64,000 nucleotides of DNA from Gymnorhina tibicen. Taxonomy: Eukaryota; Chordata; Aves; Passeriformes; Artamidae. The stretch lies in assembly GCA_013399875.1 (NCBI GenBank), contig VXAZ01005475.1:1692912-1756911 (forward strand). Direction: 5' to 3'. A program made the translations under genes and the position numbers. Below are positions 63,561 to 64,000 of the stretch, piece after piece. Below the pieces are notes generated by a model. It was not told where the DNA came from and made no database searches. It was given only the letters and a program-made list of their open reading frames with translations. The first letter of the stretch is position 1. Each line of letters begins with the position of its first letter.

Positions 63561-64000
63561 GCAGTAATTTCTTCTTCCCCACTTCCTCCTTTAAATGTAT
63601 GTAGCTGAGTGATATTCTTTCTGTGCCTTCCAGAGTTTCCAAGGAGAAGAGCTCAGAAATGGACTGAATTTTACAGGAAATACTGCACCCTCCTTCTGAA
63701 ATAACCAGTGTTTCATAACTTAAAAGAATGACAAGCCTCTTAAGCATTTTCAAAAAAATAAAGTATCTTTAATATGACATAGTATTAAAATTCCATTATA
63801 CTAAAATGGCCAAAGTTCAGCTATCATTAATTATCTCAGACCTTCAGCGAACAAGTCCAATCTAAAGATCTATATCAAAATATCATTCATTATTAAAGCT
63901 AAGTGTTTGTTTAATTATTCACAGAACTGTCATGGATCAATTTGTCTGCGGTCTTGGGCTCAAATTTTAGAAAAATTGTACAAAACATTTCTCTAGTTTT
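63561..64000. other. Non-coding end of window
   Basis: AT-rich sequence with no recognisable gene or repeat. It includes an AATAAA near 63757, which without a transcript context is not evidence of polyadenylation. Confidence 0.5.

Noticed and set aside
63148..63753. 201-codon minus-strand frame as a host gene
   Set aside because: Most of it is CR1 ORF2 C-terminal coding sequence; the first part is unrelated flank read through by chance.
1..64000. CRISPR arrays, operons, ribosome-binding sites or rho-independent terminators
   Set aside because: No regularly spaced repeats and no prokaryotic gene organisation; the sequence is vertebrate.

Overview
The window looks like nuclear DNA from a bird. 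The reasons are its interspersed repeats, which are mostly CR1 LINE fragments plus one fragment of a familiar avian endogenous-retrovirus-derived repeat; the absence of any L1, Alu/B-type SINE or long (CA)n array that I could see; an AT-rich, CpG-poor background; and one sharp CpG island. The species cannot be named from this.

Layout. Bases 1-560 are a dense CpG island, probably the promoter or first exon of a gene that lies mostly outside the window, with a weaker CpG shore to about 1,755. From there to 64,000 I find no exon I can assign to a known protein. The sequence behaves like a long intron or an intergenic, regulatory-rich stretch. Seven repeat fragments punctuate it: a CR1 reverse-transcriptase remnant (about 6,765-7,870, +), a degenerate older LINE remnant (about 15,668-15,742, +), an avian ERV-derived fragment (about 27,725-28,205), a CR1 tail and a CR1 3' fragment (36,629-36,681 and 36,755-37,056, +), a 1.2-kb internally deleted CR1 (about 48,700-49,925, +), and two reverse-oriented CR1 3' regions (54,656-54,942 and 62,992-63,560).

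The clearest structural anomaly is a head-to-tail duplication. Bases 7,154-8,917 recur at 8,919-10,682 with the same 1,764-bp length. By eye there are six single-base differences, all in the first 622 bp, and the copies are joined by exactly one N at 8,918. The simplest reading is a false (haplotypic) duplication made during assembly, although a real recent tandem duplication is possible. A second isolated N lies at 34,818.

Other points worth a second look are a strong G-quadruplex motif just downstream of the CpG island (1,004-1,028), a CpG-rich pocket with AP-1, CCAAT and splice-donor signals (31,959-32,120), homeodomain/GATA/E-box-rich DNA with a candidate exon near 44.5-44.9 kb, a CTCF-like core (11,212-11,225), an AP-1/MAF-like site (22,714-22,731), and a diverged local repeat pair near 41.5 and 42.0 kb. 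I found no previously undescribed multi-gene system. Any gene-level function in this window is probably regulatory or belongs to exons outside it.
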